Shown: positions 35,601 to 46,866 of the stretch, one piece after another
How positions within the stretch are numbered: the first letter of the stretch is position 1
How the letters are laid out: every line of letters begins with the position of its first letter
Origin: Planctomycetaceae bacterium
Lineage (GTDB): Bacteria > Planctomycetota > Planctomycetia > Planctomycetales > Planctomycetaceae
Direction: 5' to 3'
Length of the DNA: 63,405 nt
Assembly: GCA_019636285.1 (NCBI GenBank)
Contig: JAHBXV010000036.1
Location: 1 to 63,405 of the forward strand
Program-made: the position numbers and the translations under genes
The notes under the pieces: model-generated
The model's input: the letters and a program-made list of their open reading frames with translations, nothing else
Told to the model about the DNA's origin: nothing
The model's database searches: none

Positions 35601-35654
35601 GCCAAAAGTCTGCCGTCGAGGCACGGCCATGGAAAAAAGAACCCGGCCGAGCTG

Positions 35655-36197
35655 CTAACCCTGTCCGGCGATGTAGAGCGGATCCAGCCGCGCGCGATTG
35701 ATGTCGACCAGTTCGAGCAGCTCGATGACACGGTCGATGTCCAAGCCCCAGTCCATGGCCCAGTTGATCACGTCGAGGTTTTCCTGACCGCATTCGAGCC
35801 GGTCGAAGATTCGATCCAGCAGCAAGTCGCCCTGTTTCAGCAACTCGCTCAGCCGGCCAAAATCGTGGAAGCCGAATTCCCGCCAGGGGTTCCGGCCGCG
35901 CAGGTGCTCGAGTCGGCAAAAGCGGCAATAGGGAAGCCAATGCCGCCGGAACCATTCATCCAGCGCGAGGCCGCCCAGATCGCGACCGTGCTTTTGGCTC
36001 TCGATCCACTTGTGACGGGCCGCTTCTTCCAACGCGGCGTCGTGCACGCTACGAGCAGCGGCCACCGTGGAATCCACGACATCGCACACCGCCGGAGAGC
36101 CGGCCCGTAAACTATCGAGATCCGCGACGAATCGCGGTTCCCGAGGGGAGCTGATCGCCGAACGCAAGGCTGCATCTCCGCGTCGAGTCCATTCCAA
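35655..36197 (-). CDS. Hypothetical protein with a Cys/His/Trp cluster
   Basis: Up to 180 residues. The central part holds WIESQKHGRDLGGLALDEWF followed by HWLPYCRFCRLEHLRGRNPW, which is a compact set of conserved-looking Trp, His and Cys residues (YCRFC) that could bind metal. The start is unclear: the frame opens with TTG at 36197 and has no good ATG. Family not recognised. It lies 55 bases upstream of the RluA gene at 34629-35600 in the same direction and may be cotranscribed with it. Confidence 0.65.
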   Translation of the reverse strand: MEWTRRGDAALRSAISSPREPRFVADLDSLRAGSPAVCDVVDSTVAAARSVHDAALEEAARHKWIESQKHGRDLGGLALDEWFRRHWLPYCRFCRLEHLRGRNPWREFGFHDFGRLSELLKQGDLLLDRIFDRLECGQENLDVINWAMDWGLDIDRVIELLELVDINRARLDPLYIAGQG

Positions 36198-36420
36198 TCC
36201 CTACACGATAAACTCATCCGAGTCGAGTTGGCAAGATTCACTAAATCTGCCAGCCGCATTTTTTTGGAGGATTTCGCGGGAAAGGTCACCCGGGCGAACT
36301 GCATCGACAGATGCTGTTTCGCGAAGCCGTAACGGCCGTGCAGTGATTTTTGAACAGGCTTCGGATTAACTTCACTGGCCAGTGCCAGAATCCCAATCGA
36401 TGAATTTTGACAATCTTCAT

Positions 36421-36449
36421 TTGACAATCGATTTGGCGCTTCGTAACGT
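36421..36449 (+). promoter_or_regulatory. Candidate promoter of a leader or small RNA
   Basis: TTGACA (36421-36426), a 17-base spacer and TAACGT (36444-36449). A start near 36456 would begin the structured RNA described at 36456-36569. Confidence 0.5.
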
Positions 36450-36455
36450 CCGAAT

Positions 36456-36569
36456 TAGATTTGTTTGGGTGTGCCGCGTTACGGGTTATCGATCTCTGGG
36501 CCTTGTATTTATCCCCCCCAGGCACACAGAAGACCCCTGTCGTCGCGGACGGCAGGGGTGCTTTTGTTT
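36456..36569 (+). ncRNA. Candidate structured leader or small RNA of about 110 bases
   Basis: It lies between the promoter at 36421-36449 and the intrinsic terminator at 36533-36569. A 7-base stem (gtgtgcc at 36469-36475, ggcacac at 36521-36527) closes a loop of 45 bases, then the terminator stem follows. No reading frame fits. It could be an independent small RNA or an attenuating leader for the RluA gene that starts 22 bases after the terminator. It does not resemble SRP RNA, 6S RNA or tmRNA as far as I can see. Confidence 0.45.
36533..36569 (+). terminator. Intrinsic terminator before the RluA gene
   Basis: A 12-pair stem with one G-T pair (36533-36544 with 36548-36559, loop gcg) is followed by gcttttgttt. 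This is the best-formed intrinsic terminator on the plus strand of the window. Confidence 0.75.
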
Positions 36570-36591
36570 CTGGCGACGTGAAAGAGCGGAG

Positions 36592-37305
36592 ATGATGACC
36601 GCATCCCGTCGCGGCCCGCTCCCGCCGCCGCTGGATGTTCTGTTCGAGGACAACCACTGCCTGGTGGTCAACAAACCGGCCGGACTGGTTGTTCATGCCG
36701 ACGAGCAGGGCTCGGCGACCGTGTTTGACGCCGCGATCGAATACATCCGGCGGAGGTATCACAAGCCGGGGCGCGTCTACCTCGGCGTGGTCCATCGGCT
36801 CGACCGCAATGTGTCGGGCGCGCTGCTGTTCGCGCGGACCAGCAAGGCGGCTTCGCGATTGTCGGAGCAGATTCGCGATCACCAGATGACCAAGCGATAC
36901 CTCGCGCTGGTCGCCGGAAGGCTGCCCCGGACATCGGGATCGACGGTTCAGTGGCTCGCCAAGGATCGAGTGACCAACCAGTCTCGCGTTGTTCCGGAAG
37001 GCACACCCGACGCTCGCCGCAGTTCGCTGTCCTGGGAACTCGTTCGGTCGGGAGTGTCCCGCCAGTTGATCTCCATTCTGTTGGAGAGCGGTCGCAGCCA
37101 CCAGATTCGCGTGCAGCTCGCGTCGCTGGGGTGTCCGATCCTGGGTGACGTCAAGTACGGTTCGCGCGTGCGGCTTCCCAATCATGGCCTGGCATTGCAT
37201 GCCTCGGAGCTGACCTTTCGCCATCCGGTCTTGCCGGAACTGGTCGCGGTAACCGCGCCGCCGCCCACTTGCTGGGATGCCTGGCTGCACGAAGCGGTGG
37301 CGTGA
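36592..37305 (+). CDS. RluA-family pseudouridine synthase
   Basis: ATG at 36592 (a second ATG follows at once) with GAGCGGAG upstream gives 237 residues. There is no S4 domain; the catalytic domain begins DVLFEDNHCLVVNKPAGLVV and contains HRLDRNVSGALLFAR with the catalytic Asp and GRSHQIRVQLASLGCPILGD. It probably modifies rRNA or tRNA uridine. The upstream terminator suggests its transcription may be attenuated. It is followed after 7 bases by a second RluA-type gene, and the pair look like an old tandem duplication that has diverged considerably. Confidence 0.92.
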   Translation: MMTASRRGPLPPPLDVLFEDNHCLVVNKPAGLVVHADEQGSATVFDAAIEYIRRRYHKPGRVYLGVVHRLDRNVSGALLFARTSKAASRLSEQIRDHQMTKRYLALVAGRLPRTSGSTVQWLAKDRVTNQSRVVPEGTPDARRSSLSWELVRSGVSRQLISILLESGRSHQIRVQLASLGCPILGDVKYGSRVRLPNHGLALHASELTFRHPVLPELVAVTAPPPTCWDAWLHEAVA

Positions 37306-37312
37306 GATTGCC

Positions 37313-38086
37313 ATGTCCGAACACCAACCTCTGCCCGGAACCAGCCTGGAACTCGAATCACGGATGAGTCGACGACTTGTCGCGGTCGACGGATTCGCCG
37401 AGCCACTGGAGATCCTGCGGGAAGACGGTCCATTGCTCGCCGTCTCCAAACCGGCGGGCCTCCCGACCCAGGGAGTTCCGAAGCACGTTCCGTCGCTGGA
37501 ATCGCTGGTACGGGGCTATATCCGGCAGGCGTTCGCGAAACCGGGGAATGTCTACCTGGGAATTCCGCATCGGCTCGATCGCCCGGTTTCGGGCGTCGTG
37601 GTCTTCGCGCGAAATTCGAAGGCGGCGGCCCGACTCGCCGAACAGTTTCGCGAGCGAACCGTGACCAAGATCTACCGGGCCATCGTGGAAGGCGTTCCGG
37701 TCGAAGATGGCGGTCAACTGGGTCACTGGCTGCGGAAAATCCCCGACCACGCGGCCGGCGAGGTTTGCGATCCCCATGTGAACGGGGCCAAAGAGTCGCG
37801 GCTCCGTTGGCGTAAACTGGCGACGAACGGAACAAAATCGCTGGTGGAAGTGCAGCTCGAAACCGGCCGCATGCACCAGATTCGACTCCAGATGGCGGCC
37901 ATCGGTCACCCGATCGTGGGCGATTCGACCTATTCTTCCCTGGCAAGCGGCGGCCGCGCTAATCTCGAGGGGCCAGCCCCCGATCGTATCCTGCTGCATG
38001 CAGCCCGTCTGAGCCTGAAGCACCCGATTCGATACGACGACATCACGATCGAAGCTCCGCAACCCGGCGACTGGCCGCTCCTCTGA
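37313..38086 (+). CDS. RluA-family pseudouridine synthase (second of tandem pair)
   Basis: ATG at 37313 gives 257 residues; an earlier start at 37277 would overlap the preceding gene. The catalytic domain runs from PLEILREDGPLLAVSKPAGL through HRLDRPVSGVVVFARN (catalytic Asp) to TGRMHQIRLQMAAIGHPIVG. It has a loop with HVNGAKESRLRWRKL not seen in its neighbour. The target is unknown. It is translationally close to the preceding gene and likely in the same transcript. Confidence 0.92.
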   Translation: MSEHQPLPGTSLELESRMSRRLVAVDGFAEPLEILREDGPLLAVSKPAGLPTQGVPKHVPSLESLVRGYIRQAFAKPGNVYLGIPHRLDRPVSGVVVFARNSKAAARLAEQFRERTVTKIYRAIVEGVPVEDGGQLGHWLRKIPDHAAGEVCDPHVNGAKESRLRWRKLATNGTKSLVEVQLETGRMHQIRLQMAAIGHPIVGDSTYSSLASGGRANLEGPAPDRILLHAARLSLKHPIRYDDITIEAPQPGDWPLL

Positions 38087-38300
38087 CCTCGGCTGACCAG
38101 TGTCACCCGCGAAAAGGGAAGGCAGTCCAAAGAAGTGTACAAAAAGTTCATATCGCCGCGCCGGTTGCACCGTTTCTGACGATCTTGCTGAATTGTCCGA
38201 AGTTTTGGGTAGTAACGGCCGATAGTTCATTCTGTGGATCGCAAGGCTGCGGGGCGCGGTCGCCCTACTGTCGCGAAGTGCACCGGTCGAGGATGCCGTC

Positions 38301-38567
38301 ATGAAGCGGAATGTTGGAGCTGTGGGTCGCAAACTGGCCGCGTTGACGGTCCTGGCCGCAGCAATTTCCTCCACGGGATGCCTGCGGATGGCAGGGGGCC
38401 CTTTCCTGCAAACGACCGTCGGCGGCCAGACGCTTCCGTCGGCTTACTTCCTCGAGGACGACGTCCAATATTTCCCGAAGGGCCCCGAGACCAAGCTCTC
38501 GAACCAGATTCGCGCGATCGAACAGTACAACGTCGAACGAGCGGCGTACGAAGTCGAAGCGCCTTAG
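38301..38567 (+). CDS. Small predicted lipoprotein
   Basis: An 88-residue protein with a basic start, a hydrophobic stretch (LAALTVLAAAIS) and a lipobox-like STGC, so Cys27 is the likely lipidated residue. The mature part ends with a charged helix-forming segment, SNQIRAIEQYNVERAAYEVE. No family function is known to me. The gene lies alone between the RluA pair and holB. Confidence 0.75.
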   Translation: MKRNVGAVGRKLAALTVLAAAISSTGCLRMAGGPFLQTTVGGQTLPSAYFLEDDVQYFPKGPETKLSNQIRAIEQYNVERAAYEVEAP

Positions 38568-38732
38568 GGCAAGATTCAAGGCCCCGTTGGTCCATCGAAT
38601 CGGCCGACATTGTCGGCTCCTTCGAGAAGCCACCGCTTGGGTTAGCAAACCACGATCAATCGTGCTTGACCGGGAAGCATTGCCTCCCGGTCGTTCCATT
38701 GATGGAGTTGACACTCGCCCACGCGCTGGCCC

Positions 38733-39827
38733 ATGCTGCCCCGCATGTCGCGACGTGCCGATTCTGTCTGGTCATCTCTCAAGGGACACGAAGAGCCTCT
38801 GCGGCAGCTCCGCGAGGCATTGTCCCGAGGACGATTTTCACAGTCGTACCTGTTCGTGGGCTCGGCGGGAATCGGCAAGCGCCGCTTCGCGACCTTACTG
38901 GCTCAATGCCTGTTCTGCCGGGCGATTCCCGATGAAGAACTGGAAGCCTGCGGCGAATGCTCCGGCTGTCGTCCGTTCCTGGCCGGGTCGCATCCCGACT
39001 TCCTGCTCGTGGAGCGGGAAAGCGGCAAGCGTGAACTGACCATCGACAAGTTCATCGGTGACAAAGAGGAACGCGGCCGTGCCGGGCTCTGTCATGATCT
39101 GTCATTGCGTCCCTCGGCGGGCGATCGCAAGATCGCGGTGATCGACGATGCCGATTCGATGAATGACGAGTCGGCGAACGCCCTGCTAAAGACGCTGGAA
39201 GAGCCTCCCCCGGGGGCCGTCCTGATACTGATCGCCGCTGCCGCCGACAAGTTGCTACCAACCATTCGCTCGCGGTGCCAGGAAGTGCGGTTCTCGCCGC
39301 TGTCGGAGACTCAATTAGCCGGGCTGCTGCTCGATCAAAACCTCGTCGAATCGGACGAGGAAGCTCGTCGCGTCGCGGCCGTCAGCGGGGGCAGCCTCGT
39401 CATGGCCGCGCAACTCATCGATCCCCAGATGCGGGAGCTGCGGCAGATTCTGCGAAACTGGTTGCGATCATCGACGGCCGGTGGAATCGACCTCGCCAAG
39501 AAAATTGTCGAACTGGCCGATCAGGTCCAGACGCCGGGCCTCGATCAACGGGCGGTTGCCCGTTGGAGCGTCCGCTTCCTGGTTGAGGCGATCAATGACT
39601 GGGTGCGACTCGACTGCCAGCCGCGGCTCGCTGGGGATTCGTCGTTGGCAGACGTTGCATCGTGGACTCAAACTTCAACGGTTCAGGGACCAGACCGAAT
39701 CGACCTCGCCACCGATTGCCTCGAACCGCTGCTTGCTTTGGATGCCTCCCTCGAACAGAACGTCCCTGTTCCGCTGGCGCTGGAAGCGGGGCTGTGCGAA
39801 GTGGCCCGGTTGTGGCAGCGTCGCTGA
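38733..39827 (+). CDS. holB: DNA polymerase III delta' subunit
   Basis: A 364-residue AAA+ clamp-loader protein. Visible are SYLFVGSAGIGKRRFATLLA (a modified P-loop), the four-Cys zinc module CLFCRAIPDEELEACGECSG with CRPF, the DDADSMNDESANALLKTLEE Walker B region and the sensor-1 segment TIRSRCQEVRF with an SRC motif. The C-terminal collar domain completes it. It loads the sliding clamp with the gamma/tau and delta subunits. The start at 38733 could instead be ATG 38745. It is followed by a palindromic repeat pair. Confidence 0.93.
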   Translation: MLPRMSRRADSVWSSLKGHEEPLRQLREALSRGRFSQSYLFVGSAGIGKRRFATLLAQCLFCRAIPDEELEACGECSGCRPFLAGSHPDFLLVERESGKRELTIDKFIGDKEERGRAGLCHDLSLRPSAGDRKIAVIDDADSMNDESANALLKTLEEPPPGAVLILIAAAADKLLPTIRSRCQEVRFSPLSETQLAGLLLDQNLVESDEEARRVAAVSGGSLVMAAQLIDPQMRELRQILRNWLRSSTAGGIDLAKKIVELADQVQTPGLDQRAVARWSVRFLVEAINDWVRLDCQPRLAGDSSLADVASWTQTSTVQGPDRIDLATDCLEPLLALDASLEQNVPVPLALEAGLCEVARLWQRR

Positions 39828-39843
39828 AGAGAAGTTGCTCATC

Positions 39844-39917
39844 GTGTGCCACTGGCTCCGCCAGTGTCTTCTGAGGGACGAACAGCGAAAGGCACACTGG
39901 CGGAGCCAGTGGCACAC
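39844..39917. repeat. Pair of inverted palindromic repeats
   Basis: Two 24-base units (39844-39867 and 39894-39917) are perfect reverse complements, 26 bases apart, and each is itself a palindrome around cactggctccgccagtg. The whole lies directly after holB and between converging genes. A third copy lies at 52075-52096 with similar flank (ccgaa then attcag). Confidence 0.85.
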
Positions 39918-39945
39918 CGAACATTCAGCTCTCAATAAACTTCGG

Positions 39946-41388
39946 TCAGGCGGCCGGAACTCCCCGACGCAGGATTTCAGCGACGATCCTGCCTTCCTGG
40001 CCATCCAGAAGGCTGCCGGTTCCCGTGGGGCGGGAGAACTCGACCTGTTCAGGAGAGAGACCAAACAGGTGCAGCAGGGTCGCATGGTAGTCGAAGTGAT
40101 TGACGACGTTCTCGACCGCGCGGTGGCCGAACTCGTCCGTCGCGCCAAAGACCTGCCCGCCGTTAATCCCGCCGCCGGCCAGCCACATGCTGAAGCCGTA
40201 CGTGTTGTGGTCGCGGCCGATGTTCTTTTCGTTCTGAATCACGGGTAGCCGCCCCATTTCGCCGCCCCAATGAACCAGCGTGCTGTCGAGCATGCCGCGC
40301 TGCTTCAGGTCGCGGATGAGCGCGGCCGAGCCGCGATCGGTTTTGCGGCAGACGGCCGGCAGGCTTTTCTCGATATTGCCGTGGTGGTCCCACGTCTGAT
40401 TGCCGGTATGAAGCTGCACGAATCGCACGCCGCGCTCAATCAACCGTCGGGCGATCAGGCAGCGCGAGCCATAGTCGCGCGTCTCGGGGTTGTCGAGGCC
40501 GTACAGCTTGTGCGTGGCCTCGGTCTCCTTCGAGAGATCGAGCGCTTCCTTTGCGGCGATCTGCATGCGTGCGGCCAGTTCGTAGCTTTGAATGCGGGCG
40601 GACAGATCATGCTCTCCACTGCGTTCGTCGAGATGCCGGCGGTTGATGCTCCCCAGGTACGACAGCATGCGTTCCTGCGGCGTCCCCGCGAACTGGGGTG
40701 GCGGATCGAGATTGAGGATCCGCGGTTCCTGCGGCCGCACGACGGTCCCCTGGTAGAGGGAAGGCAACCAGCCGTTCTGCCAGTTTTCAACGCCCAGCAC
40801 CGGCAGTCCCGTGGGGTCGGTCAGGACGACGAACGCGGGCAGGTTTTGTGACTCGGAACCCAGGCCGTAGGTCATCCACGATCCGAGCGCGGGACGACCG
40901 GCCTGAATACGGCCTGTGTTGAGGGCGTTGATCGATTGGCCGTGGTTATTCACCCCCGTGTGCATCGACCGGATGAGGCAGATGTCGTCAGCCACCCCAC
41001 CGAGTTCCGGAAGAAGCTCGCTGAGCTCCATGCCGCATTCGCCGTGCTTTGAAAACTTCCACGGACTGGCGAAGACCTTGGCCGACGCCTCGGCTGCGTT
41101 GTCGTATTTGATTTCGCCCGAGAAGTTCTGCAGGTGATGCTTCTCGAGTTCGGGCTTGGGGTCGAACAAATCGATATGGCTGGGCCCGCCCTGCATGAAC
41201 ATCGAAATCATCGCCTTCGCCTGCGGTTCGCGGCGTGGCGACTTCGGCGTCAGGTCGTACGTCGGCTTTTCGAGAGTCGGCTTGGCGGGGGCAGCGTGCG
41301 CGGCATCCTGGGATAAGAGCCAGTTGAGGGCCAGTCCCGACAACCCGAAGGCCTGCTGTGTCAGAAAGTGTCGGCGGGAATGGCTCAT
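39946..41388 (-). CDS. DUF1501 family protein with Tat signal
   Basis: From ATG 41388 the protein has 480 residues. MSHSRRHFLTQQAFGLSGLA is a twin-arginine signal, so the product is exported. DUF1501 markers: SMFMQGGPSHIDLFDPKPEL, RSMHTGVNNHGQSINALNTG, and HWGGEMGRLPVIQNEKNIGR DHN near the end. It follows the DUF1549/DUF1553 gene by 53 bases on the same strand, the usual planctomycete pairing, whose function (perhaps polysaccharide or sulfated-polymer breakdown) is unproven. Confidence 0.92.
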   Translation of the reverse strand: MSHSRRHFLTQQAFGLSGLALNWLLSQDAAHAAPAKPTLEKPTYDLTPKSPRREPQAKAMISMFMQGGPSHIDLFDPKPELEKHHLQNFSGEIKYDNAAEASAKVFASPWKFSKHGECGMELSELLPELGGVADDICLIRSMHTGVNNHGQSINALNTGRIQAGRPALGSWMTYGLGSESQNLPAFVVLTDPTGLPVLGVENWQNGWLPSLYQGTVVRPQEPRILNLDPPPQFAGTPQERMLSYLGSINRRHLDERSGEHDLSARIQSYELAARMQIAAKEALDLSKETEATHKLYGLDNPETRDYGSRCLIARRLIERGVRFVQLHTGNQTWDHHGNIEKSLPAVCRKTDRGSAALIRDLKQRGMLDSTLVHWGGEMGRLPVIQNEKNIGRDHNTYGFSMWLAGGGINGGQVFGATDEFGHRAVENVVNHFDYHATLLHLFGLSPEQVEFSRPTGTGSLLDGQEGRIVAEILRRGVPAA

Positions 41389-41441
41389 ATTTGGACTCGC
41401 GAAACGGTTCGGGGGGCTTGGTTCGGCGATCGATTTCAAGT

Positions 41442-44063
<2,622 letters not shown>

Positions 44064-44250
44064 GTTGGAACCGTCGGCGGGAGAAATCTGGCGGGATCAA
44101 TCAGCAAACATTTATTCTTTCGTCAATCCGCTGCCAGTTCAATGCCGTTTCGGGCCGACGCGGCCGAAACCGGGCGATCCGACGAATCCGGAGTGTTTCC
44201 GGGTTCTGGTTCTTGAAAACTGATTCCGCGCTCTCCGCGCGAAACCGTTA

Positions 44251-44466
44251 TCAGAACAGGGGATAAATGAAGGGGGCGAGCGGCGACGCGCTCAGAATGA
44301 CGAGCAGCCCAACAAGCGCGAGCGCTAGAAAAATCGGCGCGAGCCACCACTTCTTGTTTTCCGACAGAAACTGCACCAGTTCCCGCGCCAGGCTCGTCGA
44401 GGGCTGGCTGGCCTGTTCTGCGAACGACTTTTCCTCGGCAGGTGGCGTGGACTCAGGCGACGTCAT
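44251..44466 (-). CDS. DUF5989-like single-span protein
   Basis: A 71-residue protein from ATG 44466 (a GTG at 44478 is an alternative). A charged N-terminal half is followed by LARELVQFLSENKKWWLAPI and one membrane span, ending ASPLAPFIYPLF. This layout matches the short DUF5989 proteins that accompany SxtJ-like and carbamoyltransferase genes. Position supports it: it is the last gene of the three-gene set, 22 bases after the SxtJ-like gene. Function unknown; it is likely a membrane anchor or accessory. Confidence 0.75.
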   Translation of the reverse strand: MTSPESTPPAEEKSFAEQASQPSTSLARELVQFLSENKKWWLAPIFLALALVGLLVILSASPLAPFIYPLF

Positions 44467-44487
44467 GGGAAAGCTCACTGGCCGAAA

Positions 44488-44889
44488 TCAGAATTGGCGG
44501 AAATATGAGGCCGGATCGGTCCTATCTTGCCGGGGAACCCAGTAGCTGGAGGCGGTTGGGTCGAAGCGTAGCGCCAACGGGTCATGTCCCCGCAGACGTC
44601 GAATGAGACCAATCGGGGTCATCACCACGAAGTATACGATGGCCAGGACCACACGCGAGACCAGCCAGCCGATCGGCGCGACGGCCGCCATCCATCCTTT
44701 TCGGTAAATCTCGATCCAATCGGGTCGCCACAGACCGGCCAGCGACACCGTTGCCGCCACGACCGGCAATAGCCAGAACACGGGCTGCTCGTATCTTGTG
44801 GTCAGCATCCAGGCGATGAGAGCCCAGAAAAAGACCTGGAGACCGCTGAAGATCTGGAGGTCGCGGGAGGAAGTGGGGGAAAGTGACAT
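44488..44889 (-). CDS. SxtJ-like membrane protein
   Basis: A 133-residue protein, MSLSPTSSRDLQIFSGLQVF, with two to three hydrophobic spans in the first 70 residues, a span near 75-95 (GWLVSRVVLAIVYFVVMTPI), and the ending LRFDPTASSYWVPRQDRTDP that is characteristic of SxtJ-type proteins. It lies between the carbamoyltransferase and the DUF5989-like gene on one strand. SxtJ is named from the saxitoxin cluster, but here, as in many bacteria without toxin genes, its role is not known. Confidence 0.8.
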   Translation of the reverse strand: MSLSPTSSRDLQIFSGLQVFFWALIAWMLTTRYEQPVFWLLPVVAATVSLAGLWRPDWIEIYRKGWMAAVAPIGWLVSRVVLAIVYFVVMTPIGLIRRLRGHDPLALRFDPTASSYWVPRQDRTDPASYFRQF

Positions 44890-44895
44890 GAAAGC

Positions 44896-44954
44896 TCGAA
44901 ATCCGAAATTCTAAATTTGAATTGCCAACCACCAACCACCGACTACCAACCACT
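44896..44954. repeat. AT-rich unit followed by ccaaccac units
   Basis: The left part reads cgaaatccgaaattctaaat and is similar to the repeat at 16050-16160; the right part has caaccaccaaccaccgacta units similar to those at 14051-14080. It sits between the carbamoyltransferase and SxtJ-like genes. Confidence 0.5.
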
Positions 44955-44959
44955 AGCTA

Positions 44960-46792
44960 CTAATCCAACTTGAACTGACGCAGATATTGATCGACGGCTT
45001 CGGGGGGGAGTTCCGGCTGTTCGCTTTTCAGGAGGACGAAGCGTTCGAGGACGAGGACATCGATATTGGTGGCCAGGAAGCAACGGTAGGCTTCTTCGGG
45101 TCGGCAGACAATTGGCTCACCCCGCACGTTGAAACTGGTGTTGATGAGGACCGGGCAGCCAGTCTTCGCTGCGAACGCTTTCAGCAGCCGTTCGTAGCGG
45201 CCGTGGCGTTCGGAATCGACCGTCTGAATACGGGCGGAGTTGTCGATGTGCGTCACCGCCGGGATTTCCGAGCGAACCGAATTGACCCGGTCGAGGCCGG
45301 ACCGGCCATCAACCTCGCTCGTGACCCGTCGCGACTCGACGACAGGGGCGACGAGCAACATGTAGGGGCTATCCAGTCCCGGAGGTGTCTCGAAATACTC
45401 GTGGACGCGATCGCGCAGTACGACCGGCGCGAATGGGCGGAACGATTCGCGAAACTTGATTTTGAGGTTCATGACCGACTGCATCGCCGGACTGCGGGCA
45501 TCGCCCAGGATGCTGCGATTGCCGAGGGCTCGCGGACCAAATTCCATGCGGCCCTGCACCCAGCCGACGACTTTCTCGTCTGCGATCAGATCGGCTACTC
45601 GGTCGCAAAGGGTGTCTTCGTCTTCGATGAACTGGTAGCGGGCACCCATCGAGTCGAGCATCGCGCGAATGGCGGTTTCATCGCATCGCGGCCCGAGGGA
45701 CGACGCTTGCTGGCTGTCGGGAGATTGCACATGGCGTTCGTTGCCCAGCAGTTGATACCAGGCAAAGTGGGCCGCTCCCAAGGCACCGCCCGCATCGCCG
45801 GCGGCAGGTTGGATCCACATCTCTTCGAACAGGCCCGAGCGAAGAATGTGGCCATTCGCGACACAGTTCAGCGCGACACCGCCAGCGAGGCACAGGCGCG
45901 ATAGGCCGGTCGACTCCCGAACATGAGCCGCCATCTTGAGGAGGATGTCTTCGGTCACGACCTGGATCGACGCGGCGAGGTCCATTTCGCGCTGGGTGAT
46001 GGGCGTTTCGGGATTTCGGGCAGGGCCGCCGAACAGTTTCGCGAAGGCCGGCGACGTCATCGTCAGGCCGGTGCAGTATTGAAAATAGTCCTGATTCAGC
46101 CGAAATGAACCATCGGACTTCAGGTCGATGAGCTTCTCGCGGATCAGCTCGACGTAGCGAGGTTCCCCGTAAGGAGCCAGCCCCATCAGTTTGTATTCGC
46201 CCGAATTCGCACGGAAGCCGCAGAACGTCGTGAATGCGGTGTAAAAGAGGCCCGGCGAATGCGGAAAGCGCAGTTCCTGGGTGAGCGACAGGCGATTGCC
46301 CTGGCCAACGCCGATGGTGGCGGTTGACCATTCCCCCACGCCGTCGACCGTCAGAATGGCGGCTTCTTCGAACGGAGAGGGAAAGAACGCGCTCGCCGCG
46401 TGCGATTGATGATGTTCCACGAAAGCCGGGCGCTTGCGAAACTCGCCCCGAAACCCGCGGCGAATTTCACTCTTCAGGAAGAGCTTCTGCCGCAACCAGC
46501 CGGGCATCGCTGACGCGAACGAAGAGAAGCCCCCCGGCGCGAAGGCGAGGTAAGTTTCGAGCAGACGGTCGAACTTGAGCAGTGGCTTCTCGTAGAAGAC
46601 GACGTAATCGACATCGGCAGGCTCAAGGCCGGCTTCGCGCAGGCAATAGTCGAGAGCCTGCTGAGGGAAGTCAGCATCGTGCTTGATGCGGGTGAACCGT
46701 TCTTCCTGCGCGGCCGCGACGATCCGGCCATCCACCACGACGGCTGCCGCCGAATCGTGGTAGAAGGCGGAGATCCCCACGATGGCGGTCAT
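44960..46792 (-). CDS. NodU/CmcH-type carbamoyltransferase
   Basis: A 610-residue protein starting MTAIVGISAFYHDSAAAVVV. The N-terminal ASKHA-like domain has HHQSHAASAFFPSPF and LTVDGVGEW; the C-terminal YrdC-like part has GRMEFGPRALGNRSILGDAR and CPVLINTSFNVRGEPIVCRP. These enzymes transfer a carbamoyl group from carbamoyl phosphate, via a carbamoyl-adenylate, to a hydroxyl of a sugar, antibiotic or toxin scaffold. No biosynthetic genes for such a scaffold are nearby except the SxtJ-like and DUF5989-like genes, so the acceptor is unknown, perhaps a surface polymer or lipid. Start ATG 46792 fits the family. Confidence 0.93.
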   Translation of the reverse strand: MTAIVGISAFYHDSAAAVVVDGRIVAAAQEERFTRIKHDADFPQQALDYCLREAGLEPADVDYVVFYEKPLLKFDRLLETYLAFAPGGFSSFASAMPGWLRQKLFLKSEIRRGFRGEFRKRPAFVEHHQSHAASAFFPSPFEEAAILTVDGVGEWSTATIGVGQGNRLSLTQELRFPHSPGLFYTAFTTFCGFRANSGEYKLMGLAPYGEPRYVELIREKLIDLKSDGSFRLNQDYFQYCTGLTMTSPAFAKLFGGPARNPETPITQREMDLAASIQVVTEDILLKMAAHVRESTGLSRLCLAGGVALNCVANGHILRSGLFEEMWIQPAAGDAGGALGAAHFAWYQLLGNERHVQSPDSQQASSLGPRCDETAIRAMLDSMGARYQFIEDEDTLCDRVADLIADEKVVGWVQGRMEFGPRALGNRSILGDARSPAMQSVMNLKIKFRESFRPFAPVVLRDRVHEYFETPPGLDSPYMLLVAPVVESRRVTSEVDGRSGLDRVNSVRSEIPAVTHIDNSARIQTVDSERHGRYERLLKAFAAKTGCPVLINTSFNVRGEPIVCRPEEAYRCFLATNIDVLVLERFVLLKSEQPELPPEAVDQYLRQFKLD

Positions 46793-46866
46793 TTTCGATC
46801 AAACCCCAGGCGGGCGATAAGTAGGCTTCGAGGAGATTACCGGCCTGAATACGCTCCACGAACCTG

